Positions 62,782-64,000 of a stretch of DNA of 64,000 nt are shown piece after piece. The notes beneath the pieces were generated by a model. The model had not been told where the DNA came from and searched no databases. It was given only the letters and a program-made list of their open reading frames with translations. The stretch comes from Collybia mongolica (Eukaryota > Basidiomycota > Agaricomycetes > Agaricales > Clitocybaceae): positions 5,766,001 through 5,830,000 of the forward strand of contig JAAXNY010000001.1 in the NCBI GenBank assembly GCA_013420905.1, given 5' to 3'. Both the position numbers and the translations under genes were made by a program. Numbering within the stretch: the stretch's first letter is position 1; each line of letters opens with the position of its first letter.

Positions 62782-64000
62782 GGGGACCACCAGCAAGAAC
62801 ACTAAGCGTCGATATATTCGGTTGATTTTGTTGTGGTTTTGTTCAAACTCGCAGTTTTGGTCTATTTGCACTCTTGAATTTGAACTTTTCATAAAATGAC
62901 TGGCTGTCCTCGCACATTCGAATGTACTTAACGTTTAACTCTGGATTCGATATTTCAGTGAACTGACTCCGCCATCGCTCCCTTGGATTTTCGTTTCAAC
63001 ATCTTTCCGTCCGAATTTGACAACGCAGACCCACGTTAACCAAGAAGCAAAAAGGGCCGAACTTGACTCAAATATGCTTAGCATCGTGAGCTAGTTATTT
63101 CTTCAATAAGTCATCGTGTTCTCCAACATACTCACGTCTGGCCACGGATAAAGCATGATCATCAAATCAACTCCATGTCTGTCATGAGTCAAGACAACAG
63201 TCCAATCCAAGCGCCTCATCACGAGAACCCACGATGTCCTGGAGGCTCACATGCTCGGGTCACTCGAAACCCCATCCCTCCGAATACTCAGGCATAGTAA
63301 TTCGGATCTCAATAGCGCTCGTTTAGCATTCATCAGACGCTGTCCATTGATATAGCGTTGATTTGTCGCGCTCAGTTGCGTTCGATGCCCTCTGGCACCA
63401 GTGCATTGGTATTTCACCTGGTTTGGGTCTGATGCAACATCATCGATACAGCTGGTCGACAGCTGGAACCACTTTAATCCCACCTGGAGCTGTTGTACCG
63501 ACATGCAAGTTCCTGGAGGCGCACCAGTGCTCTGGTCCTTCCCTCGCCACATTCATCATACGGATGCTCCAAAAACTTCACATATATGCGTTACTCTTTC
63601 TCCGAATGGCCCCTTCTCAAGGAACAACAAACCGGACTAAGTACCTTATATTGCTTAGGTTTTCTTGTGTCTTCCATTAAGGCATAATGCAGCGGTCCTG
63701 AAAGAAGCGCCCTGCAATGCTAGCATATATTACGAGCAGAGCCCCAAAAATATGAGCTGGAAACACGACCGTGGCATCGTGCCTTAGCACACACCAACGA
63801 TTGCTGTTCCAACCTGCGTCAGAGGCTTCCCACGTTACCCCACCACGACGGTCCTGTGGTCGACATTGGAGTAGGCAAGTCGCCAAGACTCGTATCAATC
63901 CCGATGATTGTGTTTCGTTAGGACATACACCACGTGTATTTTCAACAATTCACGATCAACCAAGACAATAGATTATTTCTGACAGCTGCGCAGCCCGACT
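62782..64000. other. right end of window, no gene recognised
   Basis: It holds the promoter side of the O-fucosyltransferase-like gene, then about 1 kb with short open frames and no motif. A gene could begin or end beyond the window edge. Confidence 0.4.

Noticed and set aside
61019..62892. Start of the O-fucosyltransferase-like protein at 62892
   Set aside because: The ATG at 62781 gives a more usual short basic cytoplasmic tail before the membrane helix; the upstream start cannot be excluded.
1..64000. tRNA, rRNA or CRISPR features
   Set aside because: I looked for tRNA B-box/T-arm patterns and regular spaced repeats; near-matches (for example around 23307, 37674 and 43807) lacked a foldable partner arm. 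A tRNA scan would be decisive.

Overview
The window looks like nuclear DNA of a filamentous basidiomycete, most likely an Agaricomycete. Its genes are split by many 45-70 bp GT-AG (sometimes GC-AG) introns with CTAAY-like branch points. It carries Agaricomycete-type lineage genes (DUF6698-like, fungal SLATT, Plavaka transposase, phi-class glutathione transferases) beside universal eukaryotic genes (XRN1, GMP synthase, ribosomal protein eS10, Dsn1/Mis13). I cannot fix the order or species from sequence alone.

Layout. 1-5.9 kb: three tandem Ras-like small GTPases on the minus strand, each in seven exons and ending in a CAAX box; a short palindromic element lies just outside them. 7.3-8.8 kb: a DUF6698-like gene with one homopolymer frameshift. 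9.0-13.4 kb: a decayed Plavaka-type DNA transposon. 13.8-18.3 kb: a young Ty1/copia retrotransposon with 218-bp LTRs and a perfect 5-bp target duplication, but three in-frame stops. 18.7-19.0 kb: a wrecked fourth Ras-like copy. 22.3-28.2 kb: three phi-class glutathione transferase genes with one shared exon plan, interrupted by a non-autonomous hAT element at 24.06-24.74 kb. 28.9-31.0 kb: the kinetochore gene dsn1/mis13. 31.4-31.8 kb: an orphan coding remnant. 32.25-34.43 kb: an UNC-93-like MFS gene. 36.0-37.0 kb: a fungal SLATT two-TM gene. 37.7-43.0 kb: the exoribonuclease XRN1. 44.5-46.7 kb: GMP synthase. 50.2-51.7 kb: a Myb-like regulator. 55.9-57.7 kb: an aldose 1-epimerase-like gene. 60.0-60.6 kb: eS10. 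60.85-62.78 kb: a type II membrane O-fucosyltransferase-like protein. The remainder, notably 46.7-50.2 and 51.7-55.9 kb, holds no gene I can support.

How it fits together. There is no operon-like cluster; housekeeping genes alternate with lineage-specific families that multiply by tandem duplication (Ras-like, GST). The left third is the accessory part, with Ras duplicates, transposons and a DUF6698 gene. The most unusual signals are: (1) Ras-like paralogs with CAAX tails and intact P-loop GK[T] but with altered positions equivalent to human Ras 12, 13, 35, 57, 60 and 61; (2) all seven premature stops in the two large transposons are TGA, mostly at expected arginines, as CGA-to-TGA changes would produce; (3) several GC-AG introns in ordinary genes.
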